A stretch of DNA of 64,000 nt from Leifsonia poae (GTDB lineage: Bacteria > Actinomycetota > Actinomycetes > Actinomycetales > Microbacteriaceae), in the NCBI RefSeq assembly GCF_027921845.1, contig NZ_BSEN01000015.1:320636-384635 (forward strand), in the 5' to 3' direction. Numbering within the stretch: position 1 is the stretch's first letter; each line of letters begins with the position of its first letter. The notes beneath the pieces are model-generated. The model did not search any database. It had not been told where the DNA came from and was given only the letters and a program-made list of their open reading frames with translations. Below, piece by piece: positions 45,921 through 55,984 of the stretch. The translations under genes were made by a program, and so were the position numbers.

Positions 45921-48900
45921 GTGGTATCTGTGACGGCCTGGATCCGTAAGCGCAAGACGCTCGCCTCCATCACCGCGCTGGCTGTCGTCGCCGGAGTCCC
46001 GCTCACCATCGCCGTCCTGCATCGCGGCTTCCCGGTCAACGACGTGAACCTGGACACCCGCGACGTCTGGGTGACGAACGGCGAGAAGCTGCTCGGGGGC
46101 CGTCTCAACCATCAGATCAACGAGCTCGATGCCGCGGTCACGGGATCGAGCTCCGACATCGACGTGCTGCAGGACGGCGGCGCCTACTTCCTCACGGACG
46201 CGCCGCACGGCACCGTCGACCGCATCGACCCGGCGTTCGTCTCGCTGACGGATCGCATCCAGGTGCCTCAGAAGTCGGAGATCGCGTACGGCGGCGACAC
46301 GCTCTCCATCCTGTCGCCCGCCGGCCAGCTCTGGGTGCTCGACGCCTCGGGACGGCTCGACTTCGACAAGACCACGACCAAGCCGACGGCACGGCTCGCG
46401 GCCGGTTCCCACGTCGTCGTGACGCGGTCGGGGATCACCTTCGCGGCGGCGCCCGGCGGCCGCAAATTGATCTCGGTCGCGCATCCGGGGTCGTCGGCGA
46501 CCTCCTCGACGCTCACCGTGCCCGCCCGCTTCCAGCTGAGTGCAGTCGGTGACGATCCGGTTCTGCTGGACGTGCAGAAGAACGCCGTGCTCACGCGCGA
46601 CGGGTCGAGCATCCGGTTGCCGGCGACCGGCCTGCGCATCCAGCAGCCGGGACCGGCCGACCCCGCCGCCCTGATCGCGACGGCCACCGGTCTGCTGACC
46701 GTGCCGTTGCACGGCGGATCGATCGTCGCCCGCTCGGCGGGGGCGACGTCGCCCGGCGGCGAGGCCGCAGCATCCGCACCGGTGCGCCTCGGCTCCTGCT
46801 CCTACGGCGCGTGGGCCGGCTCGGGACGCTATCTCTACGCGTGCGACGGCAAGCCTCCCGTGGCGTTGGAGATCGACCAGCCGGTGCGCGGCGACGATCT
46901 CGAGTTCCGGGTGAACCACGGGGTCATCGCGCTCAACAATCTGCGGGACGGAGACGCGTGGGTCGTCTCCTCGCACATGCGCCTCGTGCAGAACTGGGCA
47001 CAGCTGAAGCCGAACGACACGACGGTGGAGGGGAAGACCGGCGAGGAGAAGCCGGTCGTGCAGTCCTTCGCCGACACTCTTGCGCAGCGGAGCAAGGTGA
47101 ACCGTCCGCCGACGGCGACGAACGACGCATTCGGTGTGCGCCCCGGCCGCGCGACCGTGCTCCCTATGCTGTCGAACGACAGCGATCCGGATGGCGACGT
47201 GCTCACGATCACGGGCATCTCCGGGCTGTCGCGCGCCCAAGGGCTCGTGCAGCTCATCGAGGGCGGCAGGGCCGTGCAGTTCACGCCCGAGGACGGCCTG
47301 AACGGAACGATCTCGTTCCGTTACACGATCGATGACGGGCGCGGCGGCACGGCGTCCGCCCAGGTCGACGCCACCCTGCGTCAGCCCGAGCAGAACGCGA
47401 CGCCCGTCGCGACGCGCACCAGCGCCGCCCAGACGGAGGTCGGGCAGTCCGTCGCCTACGACGTGCTGAACGACTGGAGCGATCCCGACGGGGACGACCT
47501 CTCGCTGGTAGCCGCAGCGTCGACGACCGGCGACTCCGTGCAGTTCAAACCGGACGGCGAGGTCACCTTCACGAGCAAGACCGGCCAGACCGGCTCGAAG
47601 GAGGTCAAGGTCACGATCTCCGACGGCGCGAAGAGCAAGACGGGCACCCTGCTCGTGACCGTCAAAGCGGCCGGGAGCCTCGATCCGGTCGCGGTGACCG
47701 ACTTCGGCTCCGGCTTCGCCGGCGATCCGGTGGTCGTCTCCCCGCTCGACAATGATCAGTCGCCATCGGGGCAACCGCTGTCGCTGGTGGGCGCGAGCCT
47801 GGACGGCGGGGGAGCCCGGGTGACGGCGGACGCCGCGAAGGGCACGGTCACGCTCAGCACGAACGCCCCCGGCGAGTACTACGTGACCTACACGCTCGGC
47901 GCGGGCCCCAAATCCACGACCGGACTGATCCGCGTCGACGTGGCCGCCAACGGGGCATCGGATGCTCCTCCCGTCGCCGTGACGGACACGGCGTACGTGC
48001 GACCCGGCGAGCCGACGTCGGTCAGCGTGCTGGCGAACGACGTGTCTCCGTCCGGTCGCGTGCTGGTCGTCCGCTCGGTGAAGCTCTCGAAGGGCACCGC
48101 CGACCTCAACGTCGAGGTGCTCGACAACGCCGTGGTGAAGATCACCGCTCCGACGGTGCTGACCGATCAGGTCCAGCTGTCCTACATCGTGTCCGACGGC
48201 ATCCACCAGGCGGCTGCCGGCATCACCGTCGTTCCGGTGCCGCCCCTGGTGAACCATCAGCCGCCGGTCGCCGTCGACGACACCGTCACGGTCCGCGCCG
48301 GAGACATCGCGACCGTTCCGGTGATGGACAACGACTACTCGCCCGATAACGAGCCGTTCTCCCTCGACCCGGCGCTGCGCAACGCCAGCACGGCCGGAAA
48401 GGGCGCAACTGCTTTCGTGAGCGGCAAGACCGTGCGCTATCAGGCTCCGACCACGGCGGGACAGTACAGCGTCGTGTACGGGATCACCGACAAGTTCGGG
48501 CAGAAGGCGCAGGCGACACTCTCGTTCGTGGTGCGCAGCGTGAAGAGGGCGAATCATGCGCCGCAGCCGCTGCCGCTGACCATCCGGGCGTTCGCCGGCT
48601 CATCCGTGCCCGTGAACGTCCCGTTGGACGGCATCGACCCCGACGGCGACTCGGTCACGCTCTCCGGGCTCGCGTCGCAGCCGACGCTCGGACGCATCTC
48701 GGCCAGCACGGGCAGCTCGTTCACATACGAGGCCTACCCGACCTCGGCGGGAACGGACACCTTCACCTACACGGTGAAGGACACGTTCGGGAAGACCGCG
48801 ACCGGAACCGTGTCGATCGGTGTCATCCGGCGGCCGGCCACGGTGCAGCCGCCGATCGCCGTGAACGATCCGGTGCAGGTCAAGCCGGGGCGCACCATCT

Positions 48901-51194
48901 CGGTCCCCGTGCTGGCCAACGACTCGGATCCGAACGGCTACACCATCGCGGTGCAGAAGAAGCTCCTGCAGGTGGATGCCGGGCTCACCGCTTCGGTGCA
49001 CGGCACCGTCGTGCTGATCGCGGCGCCGAAGACCGAGGGGGCGTACGTCGTGCGCTACCAGATCAGCAACGGTCAGGGAGGCGTCGCGAGCGCGTTCATC
49101 CAGGTGACGGTGACCCCGCGCGCCAAGGAGCAGCATCCGTCGGCGGTCGACCATCTGGTCGAGCCGGACAAGGTGGCGGCCACCACCAGCGTGAAGGTCG
49201 ACGCACTGGCCGGCGCGACGAACCCCTCCGGGCTCATCAGCGAGCTGACGGTCGCCATGACCGGAGCCAACGCCTCGGCGGCAGAGGTGGGCCAGGGCGG
49301 AGTGGTCACGGTGCACCCCGGAAACCGCCGCCTCGCCATCCCGTACAGCGTCACCGACCCCGTCACCGGTCTGCAGGGCGGCGCGTTCATCATCGTCCCG
49401 CCCCGCGGCGACGCGACGGCGCCGCCGCGCATCAAGCCCGCCCTTCCGCAGCAGATCGTGCAGATGGGCGGCACCAAGAGCTGGAAGCTCGCCGACATCG
49501 TCGACGTGCCCTCCGGCCGGCCGGTGAAGATCACCGGACCGGACGGCGTCAACGCGACGAACAGCAGCGGCTCGCCGTCGTACGTGGACGCTCAGACCCT
49601 CACCTTCCGGGCGCCGGCTGACTACCGCGGACCCGCCGCCATCACCTTCACGGTCGCCGACGGACGCGACGCCGGGCAGACGGCCGACCGTGTCACGACG
49701 CTGGTGCTGCCGATCACGGTCGGCAATCCGGACCAGTCCGACGTCGCACCGACGTTCACTCCGCCGACCGAGAAGATCGAGCCGGGGGAGGCTCCCCTGA
49801 GCATCGATCTGCGCGCATCGAGCTTCCATCCCAACCCCGCGATCCTCAGCCGGCTCACCTACGCGAACCTGCGCTCGTCGAACCAGAAGATCCAGGCGAC
49901 GCTCAGCGGATCGACCCTGACGATGTCCGCGCCGCTCGGGGTGCAGGCGGGGGAGCATGCGACGCTCACCGTGACGATCAGCTCGGGGACGCACACGATC
50001 ACCGGCACGGTCGCTGTGCAGGTCACCAGCTCGAACCGGCCGATCGCGACGCAGAAGAATCCGCCGCAGACGCAGGAGCTGCAGCGCGGCAACACCGTGA
50101 CGCTGAACGGGGCGCAGAGCGACGCCGCGTGGGTGAACCCGTTCCCCGGGCATCCGCTGACCATCGTGGACGCCAAGGCCGACAGCGCCCCGTCGGGCGT
50201 GACCGTCACCTTCACCGGGTCGTCCATCTCGGTGAGTGCGGCCTCGGGCGCGGCGGTCGGTGCCGTCAACGTGGTCTATCACGTCGAAGACGCCACGAAG
50301 GATCCGAAGCGGACCGCCGGCGCGATCGGGCAGTACCGGGTGACGATCCACGACGTGCCGTCCCGGCCGGCCGCCCCCGCGAACGCGAAGGCGTCGGACG
50401 GGCAGGCCACGGTCGACATCACCGCTCCCGCTGACAACGGCAAGCCCATCGACCAGTACGAGGTGCAGGGCGGTCCGAATGCCGTGACGACCGCCTCCGT
50501 CGGCACGGTGACGATCCCCGGACTCACCAACGGCACGGCGTACCGGTTCACCGTGCGGGCGCACAACGCCGACGGCTGGAGCGAGTTGTCCGCTGCCAGC
50601 GCGTCGGTCACTCCCTACGGCACGCCGCAGAGCGTCGGCAACGCGTCGATCAGCGGTGACCAGTACGCCACAGCGACGCTGCATCTCAGCTGGAGCGCGC
50701 TCGCCGACCCGTCCGGCACCGGAGGCGGCACGGTCACCTACGAGTGGAGTCTGAACAACGGCGGCTGGAACCGCACCACGGCGACCAGCGTGGACGTCGG
50801 AGGCAAGGACGTCGGGTCGTACAGCTTCCGTGTGCGAGCGCAGAACGACCACAGCGGCGCACGCAGTGGAACGACGAAGTCGAACACGATCCGTGTCGAG
50901 GAGAAGCCCAAACCTCAGCCGTCGATCGACCTCGCCAAGGGCGATCTCGAGCCGGGGTACGCCCACAGCTACACCTACGACGTGACGCTCAACAATTTCG
51001 CCGCCAACAGGCAGTACACGATGGTGATGCACTGCCACGGCAGCACCCTCTCGAGCAAGGCGATCACCACGAACGGTAGCGGTTACGCGCACTTCCGCGG
51101 AGCCCCGAACCACCTCGACGCCTGGTGCGGGTTCCCGGACGCCTACGTGACGGCGGGCGGCGTTCAGAGCTCCGTGCAGGACTGGTCCAAGTAG
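45921..51194 (+). CDS. Giant membrane-anchored surface protein with Ig-like/cadherin-like and Fn3 repeats
   Basis: The 1757-residue protein has an N-terminal signal anchor (SITALAVVAGVPLTIAVLHR, about residues 16-35). A propeller-like region follows (about 40-375). Then come about ten repeats of 95-105 residues starting near residues 392, 494, 587, 681, 778, 877, 975, 1068, 1168, 1279 and 1378, several with the core NRPPTATNDAFGVRPG and LSNDSDPDG. Fn3-like domains are at about 1484-1565 and 1567-1660, and the terminal domain (about 1666-1757) has two Cys (MHCHG, AWCGF). No sortase motif is seen. GTG 45921 has GGGGGGA nine bases upstream. It matches FN3 proteins of PFNA-type clusters and may contact wall, host or other cells. 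Confidence 0.9.
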   Translation: MVSVTAWIRKRKTLASITALAVVAGVPLTIAVLHRGFPVNDVNLDTRDVWVTNGEKLLGGRLNHQINELDAAVTGSSSDIDVLQDGGAYFLTDAPHGTVDRIDPAFVSLTDRIQVPQKSEIAYGGDTLSILSPAGQLWVLDASGRLDFDKTTTKPTARLAAGSHVVVTRSGITFAAAPGGRKLISVAHPGSSATSSTLTVPARFQLSAVGDDPVLLDVQKNAVLTRDGSSIRLPATGLRIQQPGPADPAALIATATGLLTVPLHGGSIVARSAGATSPGGEAAASAPVRLGSCSYGAWAGSGRYLYACDGKPPVALEIDQPVRGDDLEFRVNHGVIALNNLRDGDAWVVSSHMRLVQNWAQLKPNDTTVEGKTGEEKPVVQSFADTLAQRSKVNRPPTATNDAFGVRPGRATVLPMLSNDSDPDGDVLTITGISGLSRAQGLVQLIEGGRAVQFTPEDGLNGTISFRYTIDDGRGGTASAQVDATLRQPEQNATPVATRTSAAQTEVGQSVAYDVLNDWSDPDGDDLSLVAAASTTGDSVQFKPDGEVTFTSKTGQTGSKEVKVTISDGAKSKTGTLLVTVKAAGSLDPVAVTDFGSGFAGDPVVVSPLDNDQSPSGQPLSLVGASLDGGGARVTADAAKGTVTLSTNAPGEYYVTYTLGAGPKSTTGLIRVDVAANGASDAPPVAVTDTAYVRPGEPTSVSVLANDVSPSGRVLVVRSVKLSKGTADLNVEVLDNAVVKITAPTVLTDQVQLSYIVSDGIHQAAAGITVVPVPPLVNHQPPVAVDDTVTVRAGDIATVPVMDNDYSPDNEPFSLDPALRNASTAGKGATAFVSGKTVRYQAPTTAGQYSVVYGITDKFGQKAQATLSFVVRSVKRANHAPQPLPLTIRAFAGSSVPVNVPLDGIDPDGDSVTLSGLASQPTLGRISASTGSSFTYEAYPTSAGTDTFTYTVKDTFGKTATGTVSIGVIRRPATVQPPIAVNDPVQVKPGRTISVPVLANDSDPNGYTIAVQKKLLQVDAGLTASVHGTVVLIAAPKTEGAYVVRYQISNGQGGVASAFIQVTVTPRAKEQHPSAVDHLVEPDKVAATTSVKVDALAGATNPSGLISELTVAMTGANASAAEVGQGGVVTVHPGNRRLAIPYSVTDPVTGLQGGAFIIVPPRGDATAPPRIKPALPQQIVQMGGTKSWKLADIVDVPSGRPVKITGPDGVNATNSSGSPSYVDAQTLTFRAPADYRGPAAITFTVADGRDAGQTADRVTTLVLPITVGNPDQSDVAPTFTPPTEKIEPGEAPLSIDLRASSFHPNPAILSRLTYANLRSSNQKIQATLSGSTLTMSAPLGVQAGEHATLTVTISSGTHTITGTVAVQVTSSNRPIATQKNPPQTQELQRGNTVTLNGAQSDAAWVNPFPGHPLTIVDAKADSAPSGVTVTFTGSSISVSAASGAAVGAVNVVYHVEDATKDPKRTAGAIGQYRVTIHDVPSRPAAPANAKASDGQATVDITAPADNGKPIDQYEVQGGPNAVTTASVGTVTIPGLTNGTAYRFTVRAHNADGWSELSAASASVTPYGTPQSVGNASISGDQYATATLHLSWSALADPSGTGGGTVTYEWSLNNGGWNRTTATSVDVGGKDVGSYSFRVRAQNDHSGARSGTTKSNTIRVEEKPKPQPSIDLAKGDLEPGYAHSYTYDVTLNNFAANRQYTMVMHCHGSTLSSKAITTNGSGYAHFRGAPNHLDAWCGFPDAYVTAGGVQSSVQDWSK

Positions 51195-51212
51195 AAAGCG
51201 AGTGAACAACAC

Positions 51213-52181
51213 GTGACGGTCACCCAAGAACAGGCGGACTGGTTCTCCGGCGCCTTCGCGCAGCTGGTCGCCAACGTCGACAAAGCGATCCTCGGCAAGG
51301 AGCACAGCATCCGGCTGGTCATCACGGCGATGCTGTCCGGCGGCCACGTGCTGCTCGAGGACGTGCCGGGCACCGGCAAGACGGTGCTGGCCAAGGCGCT
51401 CGCCAACACGATCGAGGGCACCCAGTCCCGCATCCAGTTCACGCCGGACCTCCTGCCGTCCGACGTCACCGGTGTGACGATCTACGACCAGAGCAACGGG
51501 CGCTTCGAGTTCCATCCGGGGCCGATCTTCGCCTCGGTCGTGCTGGCCGACGAGATCAACCGGGCGAGTCCCAAGACGCAGTCCGCGCTGCTCGAGGTGA
51601 TGGAGGAGGGGGTCGTCACGGTCGACGGCGTGGGGCATCCGGTCGGGACGCCGTTCGTGGTCATCGCCACGCAGAACCCCGTCGAGCAGGCCGGCACCTA
51701 CTCGCTCCCCGAGGCCCAGCTCGACCGGTTCCTCATCAAGACGTCGCTCGGCTACCCCGACCACGACACGACCGTGAGCCTGCTGCTCGACGCATCGAAC
51801 CGGTCGCGTGCCGCCGCCATCCGGCCGATCATCGCCTCGGACTCCGTGACGACGCTCGCGCAGCTGGCGTCGGAGGTGCACACCGACGCGTCGGTCATGG
51901 GCTATCTGAGCGAGATCGTCAGCGCGACCCGCGCCGACAAGGACGCCGCGCTCGGCGTGAGCATCCGTGGCGCTCTCGCACTCGCCAGAGCCGTCAAGAC
52001 CTGGGCGATCGCGTCCGGGCGCACCTACGCCACTCCCGACGACATCCGTGAGCTGGCCGTGCCCGTGCTCGCGCACCGGGTGATCGTCGATCCCGAGGCT
52101 GAGTTCGCCGGCGTCACGGCGGAGGCGATCGTCGAGCGCGCCGTCGCGTCCGTCACCCCGCCCGCCTACCGCGCCGCCTGA
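51213..52181 (+). CDS. MoxR-family AAA+ ATPase
   Basis: The 322-residue ATPase has Walker A LLEDVPGTGKTVLAKA, Walker B VLADEINRASPKTQSALLEV, sensor 1 VIATQNPVEQAGTYSLPEAQ and the arginine finger region QLDRFLIK. MoxR ATPases act as chaperones that mature or assemble protein complexes, usually with a DUF58 partner, which follows here. It starts 18 bases after the giant surface gene, so it belongs to the same operon. It may help assemble the membrane complex formed by DUF58, the transglutaminase-like protein and the surface protein. Confidence 0.94.
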   Translation: MTVTQEQADWFSGAFAQLVANVDKAILGKEHSIRLVITAMLSGGHVLLEDVPGTGKTVLAKALANTIEGTQSRIQFTPDLLPSDVTGVTIYDQSNGRFEFHPGPIFASVVLADEINRASPKTQSALLEVMEEGVVTVDGVGHPVGTPFVVIATQNPVEQAGTYSLPEAQLDRFLIKTSLGYPDHDTTVSLLLDASNRSRAAAIRPIIASDSVTTLAQLASEVHTDASVMGYLSEIVSATRADKDAALGVSIRGALALARAVKTWAIASGRTYATPDDIRELAVPVLAHRVIVDPEAEFAGVTAEAIVERAVASVTPPAYRAA

Positions 52182-52201
52182 ACACCCGACCCGTCCCCGT
52201 C

Positions 52202-53569
52202 ATGACCACACAGACTCCCGCGTCCGGCCGCCGCCGCGCGCCCGCGCCGTCGTCGCCGGGCGTGCCGTCGTCGCCGGGCGTGCCGTCGGCCCCGCACGTG
52301 CCGTCGCAGACCGGCATCGCGATCGGGCAACTGGCCGCGAGCACCCGCTCGCTGTCGTCGTCCGCCGCTGCGCGGGTGGCGCCGGCCTGGCGCGGGGCCG
52401 CCGGACGGCTCGCGCCCGTGTTCGGCGTCGTGACGCCGCTCGGCTGGATCGTGCTCGGCGGGGCGGCCGTGTCGCTGGTGGTCGCCGTGGTGCTCGGCTG
52501 GGCGGAGTTCGCGTTCATCGGCGCCACCTTGGCCGCCGCCTTCGCGATCGCGCTGTGCTTTGTGATCGGACGCTCGACCTACGAGGTCGGGATCGAGCTC
52601 AATCCGCGGCGCGTGGTCGCCGGCGACCGCGCGCTCGGCCGCATGGCGGTGCGGAACACCGGCACGCGGCCCGTGCTCCCGACGCGCATGGAGCTGCCGG
52701 TCGGCGCCGGCGTCGCGGAGTTCATGGTGCCGCGACTGGCGCCGGGTGCCGAGACGGAGGAGCTGTTCGCCGTGCCGACGGCACGACGGGCCCTCATCCT
52801 CGCCGGACCCGCCCTCTCGGTGCGCGGCGACCAGGTCGGTCTGCTGCGCCGGACCACGCAGTGGACCGGGCAGGTCGAACTGTTCGTGCATCCGAAGACG
52901 ACGCGGCTGGTCGCGACTGCCCGCGGTCTGGTGCGCGACCTCGAGGGCCAGACGACGAAGACCATCACCGACAGCGACCTCGCGTTCCATGCGCTGCGCA
53001 CCTACGAGCCCGGCGACGACATCCGCAACGTGCACTGGCGCACCTCGGCGCGCACCGGCCAGCTGATGGTGCGCCAGTACCAGGAGACCCGCCGTTCCCA
53101 GCTGCTGCTGGCGCTGGACGCCGAGCGGTCGCACTTCGCATCGGACGAGGAGTTCGAGCTCGGTGTGTCGGTGATGGCGTCCGTCGGCTGCCACGTGATC
53201 CGGGAAGAGACCGAGATCGACGCCATCTGGCAGAAGCAGGGCCTGCGGGTCGAGACGCCGACCGCGCTGCTCGACGACTCCTGCCGCATCCAGCCGGTCG
53301 ACGGCATGCACGATTCGCTGCGCGACTATGTGCGGCGGGCGACGCTGCGCCTCGCGGCCCCCAGCCTGGTCGTGCTCGTCGTCGGTTCCGAAGTGCCGCC
53401 GGCGGAGCTGCGTGCCGCGGGCACCCTGTACGGGAACGACACCGAGGTGATCGCGATCCGCGTGGACGCGGCGGGGGAGCCGCGGCTCACCAAGCTCGGC
53501 TCGATGATGATGGCGACGGTCTCGACGCTGTCCGACCTGCCCGGGCTGCTGAAGCGGGCCAGCCGATGA
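52202..53569 (+). CDS. DUF58 domain protein, MoxR partner
   Basis: The 455-residue membrane protein has a Pro/Ser-rich N-terminus containing a short duplicated VPSSPG unit, then two TM helices (about residues 78-98 and 100-122). The cytoplasmic DUF58 domain follows, with the signature YEPGDDIRNVHWRTSARTGQ at about residue 265 and a VWA-like C-terminal part. The family works with MoxR ATPases. No clear ribosome site precedes the ATG; coupling to the gene upstream is likely. Its stop overlaps the next start (ATGA). Confidence 0.9.
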   Translation: MTTQTPASGRRRAPAPSSPGVPSSPGVPSAPHVPSQTGIAIGQLAASTRSLSSSAAARVAPAWRGAAGRLAPVFGVVTPLGWIVLGGAAVSLVVAVVLGWAEFAFIGATLAAAFAIALCFVIGRSTYEVGIELNPRRVVAGDRALGRMAVRNTGTRPVLPTRMELPVGAGVAEFMVPRLAPGAETEELFAVPTARRALILAGPALSVRGDQVGLLRRTTQWTGQVELFVHPKTTRLVATARGLVRDLEGQTTKTITDSDLAFHALRTYEPGDDIRNVHWRTSARTGQLMVRQYQETRRSQLLLALDAERSHFASDEEFELGVSVMASVGCHVIREETEIDAIWQKQGLRVETPTALLDDSCRIQPVDGMHDSLRDYVRRATLRLAAPSLVVLVVGSEVPPAELRAAGTLYGNDTEVIAIRVDAAGEPRLTKLGSMMMATVSTLSDLPGLLKRASR

Positions 53570-55929
53570 CCGCGACGACGACCAGGAGCGCACCGAAGGC
53601 GCCCGCCACCTCGCAGACCGTCGACCGCCTCGGTGCGACGGCCTGGACCGACGTCGCGGTGCTGACCGTGCTCAGCGTGCTCGCCGTCCTCGGATTCGAG
53701 CCCGCATTCGGGCACTACGCGTTCCTGCTCGCCTCCCTCGGCGGCATCGCCGTCGGCACCGTTGCCGCCGTGGTGTGCCGCCTGTTCCGGCTTCCCGTGC
53801 CGATCAGCATCGCGATCGCGCTGGCGGCCTACTTCGTGTTCGGAACACCGCTGGCGATGCCGGGTCAGGCGACCATGGTCGTCCTGCCGTCCCTCGACAG
53901 CCTCTCCGGGCTCGTCCTCGGTGCGGTGTTCGGCTGGGCGGACGCGGTCACGCTGCAGGCACCACTCGAGGCGCCGCCCTACGTCGCCGTCGTGCCGTAC
54001 TTCGCGACCTGGCTCGTCGCGCTGGTCTCGGTCACGCTGGCGTTGCGCTGGCTGCCCCGTGCGCGCTCCCGCGGCACCGCGCGGGCGGCGGCGGTGCTGA
54101 TCGCGCCGGCGGTGCTCTTCGTCGCCGGCATCCTGCTCGGCACCCGCGACCCGTTCTTCGCGGGAGTGCGCGGCGTGCTCTTCGCCGGCATCGCCATCGT
54201 CTGGCTGGGGTGGCGGCGCGGGCGCACGCGCGAGCACTCGGTCGACGTCGCCGTCGATCCCGGACTCCGGCGGCGCAAGCTCGTCGGCACCGGCATCGTG
54301 GTGATCGGAGCCGTCGCGGTCGGCGCGCTGGCCGGGTCGGTACTCGCTCCGCCCGCCTCCTCGCGGTTCGTGCTGCGGCAGGAGGTCACTCCGCCGTTCG
54401 ACCCGCTCGACTACCCGAGCCCTCTCGCCGGCTTCCGGCAGTACACCAAGGACCTCGAGAAGACGGAGCTGTTCACCGTCGACGGGCTGCAGTCGGGGCA
54501 GCTGATCCGGCTCGCCAGCATGGACAGCTACGACGGGGTGGTGTGGAGCGTCACCGATCCGAGCGACAGCACCGACGCCTCCGGATCGTTCGAACTGCTC
54601 GGCAGCACCATCCCGCGTCCGCCGCTGTTCACGCCGGGCGGCACGTCGGAGGCGACCATCGCCATCCGCCAGTACTCGGATGTCTGGCTGCCCACCCTCG
54701 GCTACATGACGCAGCTCGGGTTCGACGCGCACCGCGGCACCGACCCCTCCGAGACCGTACGCGTGAACACCGCGACCGGCACGACGGCGATCACCAGCGG
54801 TGTCGGCGTCGGCCTGCGCTACACGGTCGACGCGACCGCGCAGAGACTGCCGAGCGACAAGACGCTGGCGAAGGTCGCGCCCGCCCGGCTCACCCTCCCT
54901 CCGGTCACGAACGTGCCCGACATCGTCTCCTCGAAGGCCGAGGAGTACGCCGGATCGTCGAGCACGGCCATCCAGAAGCTCCGCAACATCGAGCGCTCGC
55001 TCAAGACGTTCGGCTACCTGAGCCACGGGCGGGCATCCGACCCGGTGCCGTCGCGGGCGGGGGAGGGCGCCGACCGGATGACCGACCTGTTCGCGAAGTC
55101 GCCGATGGTCGGCGATCAGGAGCAGTACGCGAGCGCGTTCGCCCTGATGGCCCGCCACCTCGGCTATCCAACGCGGGTCGTGATGGGCTTCGCCCCCAAG
55201 GTCGCCACCGGATCGACGACGACCGTCACCGGCAACGACGTCACCGCCTGGGACGAGGTCGCCTTCGACGGCGTCGGATGGGTTCCGTTCTTCCCGACCC
55301 CCACCAAGACGGATGCTCCCCGCAACCAGACGACGCGGCCGAAGCTCGAACCGCAGCCGCAGGTGCGACAGCCCCCGGCCGCCAATCCGAAGCCGCAGGA
55401 TCTGCTGACCCCGGTCAAGACCAAGGACAACGAGCGCAAGCCGCCGCACACCTCCTTCTCGCTGCCCGGCTGGGTGTGGGTGGTGGGAGGCGTCATCGTC
55501 ATCCCGCTCGTGCTCTATTTCGTTCCACTTCTCGTGATCGCCGCGCTGAAGCGACGTCGTCGGCGCCGGCGGGAACGGGTCGGGGCGGCCGACCGCCGTG
55601 CCGCCGGTGCCTGGGATGAACTGGCCGACGGCTACGCGGAGCTCGGGCTCACCGTCCCCGCGAATGCCACCCGCCGGCAGGCCGCCTCGGCCTTCGAGCG
55701 TCAGGCGGCGGCACAGAACCTCCGGGTGCCCGACGCCGGCCTGGTGCCGCTCGCCGAGCGCATCGACGGTGCAGTCTTCGACGGCAGCGCGGTGTCGGAC
55801 GAGCGCGTCGGCGACGCGTGGTCGCGCTCGGATGACGCGGTGCGCGAGGCCCGGCGCTCGGCCGGCTGGCTGCGGCGCCGCCTCGCGTCGTTCCGCTACC
55901 GCCGCGCGCGGAGGCGTCCGCGGCCGTAG
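53566..55929 (+). CDS. TgpA-type transglutaminase-like membrane protein lacking catalytic residues
   Basis: The 787-residue protein has about six to seven TM helices in the first 260 residues, a large extracytoplasmic part with a transglutaminase-like core (about 505-585), one more TM helix (about 640-665) and a basic cytoplasmic tail. The core aligns well (EQYASAFALMARHLGYPTRV then VMGF), but the expected Cys of GxCxxYA is Gln518 in VGDQEQYASAF, the His of HAWVEV is Thr560 in DVTAWDEV, and the Asp of GWxxxDPTP is Phe576 in GWVPFFPTP. It is therefore probably a pseudoenzyme. TgpA proteins partner with MoxR and DUF58. Confidence 0.9.
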   Translation: MTATTTRSAPKAPATSQTVDRLGATAWTDVAVLTVLSVLAVLGFEPAFGHYAFLLASLGGIAVGTVAAVVCRLFRLPVPISIAIALAAYFVFGTPLAMPGQATMVVLPSLDSLSGLVLGAVFGWADAVTLQAPLEAPPYVAVVPYFATWLVALVSVTLALRWLPRARSRGTARAAAVLIAPAVLFVAGILLGTRDPFFAGVRGVLFAGIAIVWLGWRRGRTREHSVDVAVDPGLRRRKLVGTGIVVIGAVAVGALAGSVLAPPASSRFVLRQEVTPPFDPLDYPSPLAGFRQYTKDLEKTELFTVDGLQSGQLIRLASMDSYDGVVWSVTDPSDSTDASGSFELLGSTIPRPPLFTPGGTSEATIAIRQYSDVWLPTLGYMTQLGFDAHRGTDPSETVRVNTATGTTAITSGVGVGLRYTVDATAQRLPSDKTLAKVAPARLTLPPVTNVPDIVSSKAEEYAGSSSTAIQKLRNIERSLKTFGYLSHGRASDPVPSRAGEGADRMTDLFAKSPMVGDQEQYASAFALMARHLGYPTRVVMGFAPKVATGSTTTVTGNDVTAWDEVAFDGVGWVPFFPTPTKTDAPRNQTTRPKLEPQPQVRQPPAANPKPQDLLTPVKTKDNERKPPHTSFSLPGWVWVVGGVIVIPLVLYFVPLLVIAALKRRRRRRRERVGAADRRAAGAWDELADGYAELGLTVPANATRRQAASAFERQAAAQNLRVPDAGLVPLAERIDGAVFDGSAVSDERVGDAWSRSDDAVREARRSAGWLRRRLASFRYRRARRRPRP

Positions 55930-55984
55930 TCCGCGGCGATCCGAAAGCGGTTCCGGCCGCGGGTGCGCGTCCTATAGTGGCCTG

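Noticed and set aside
45897-52076. Two reverse-strand open frames of 886 and 1158 codons opposite the surface protein and MoxR genes
   Set aside because: Composition is dominated by Arg, Gly, Val, His and Asp with no recognisable domain, and the forward frames encode clear families.
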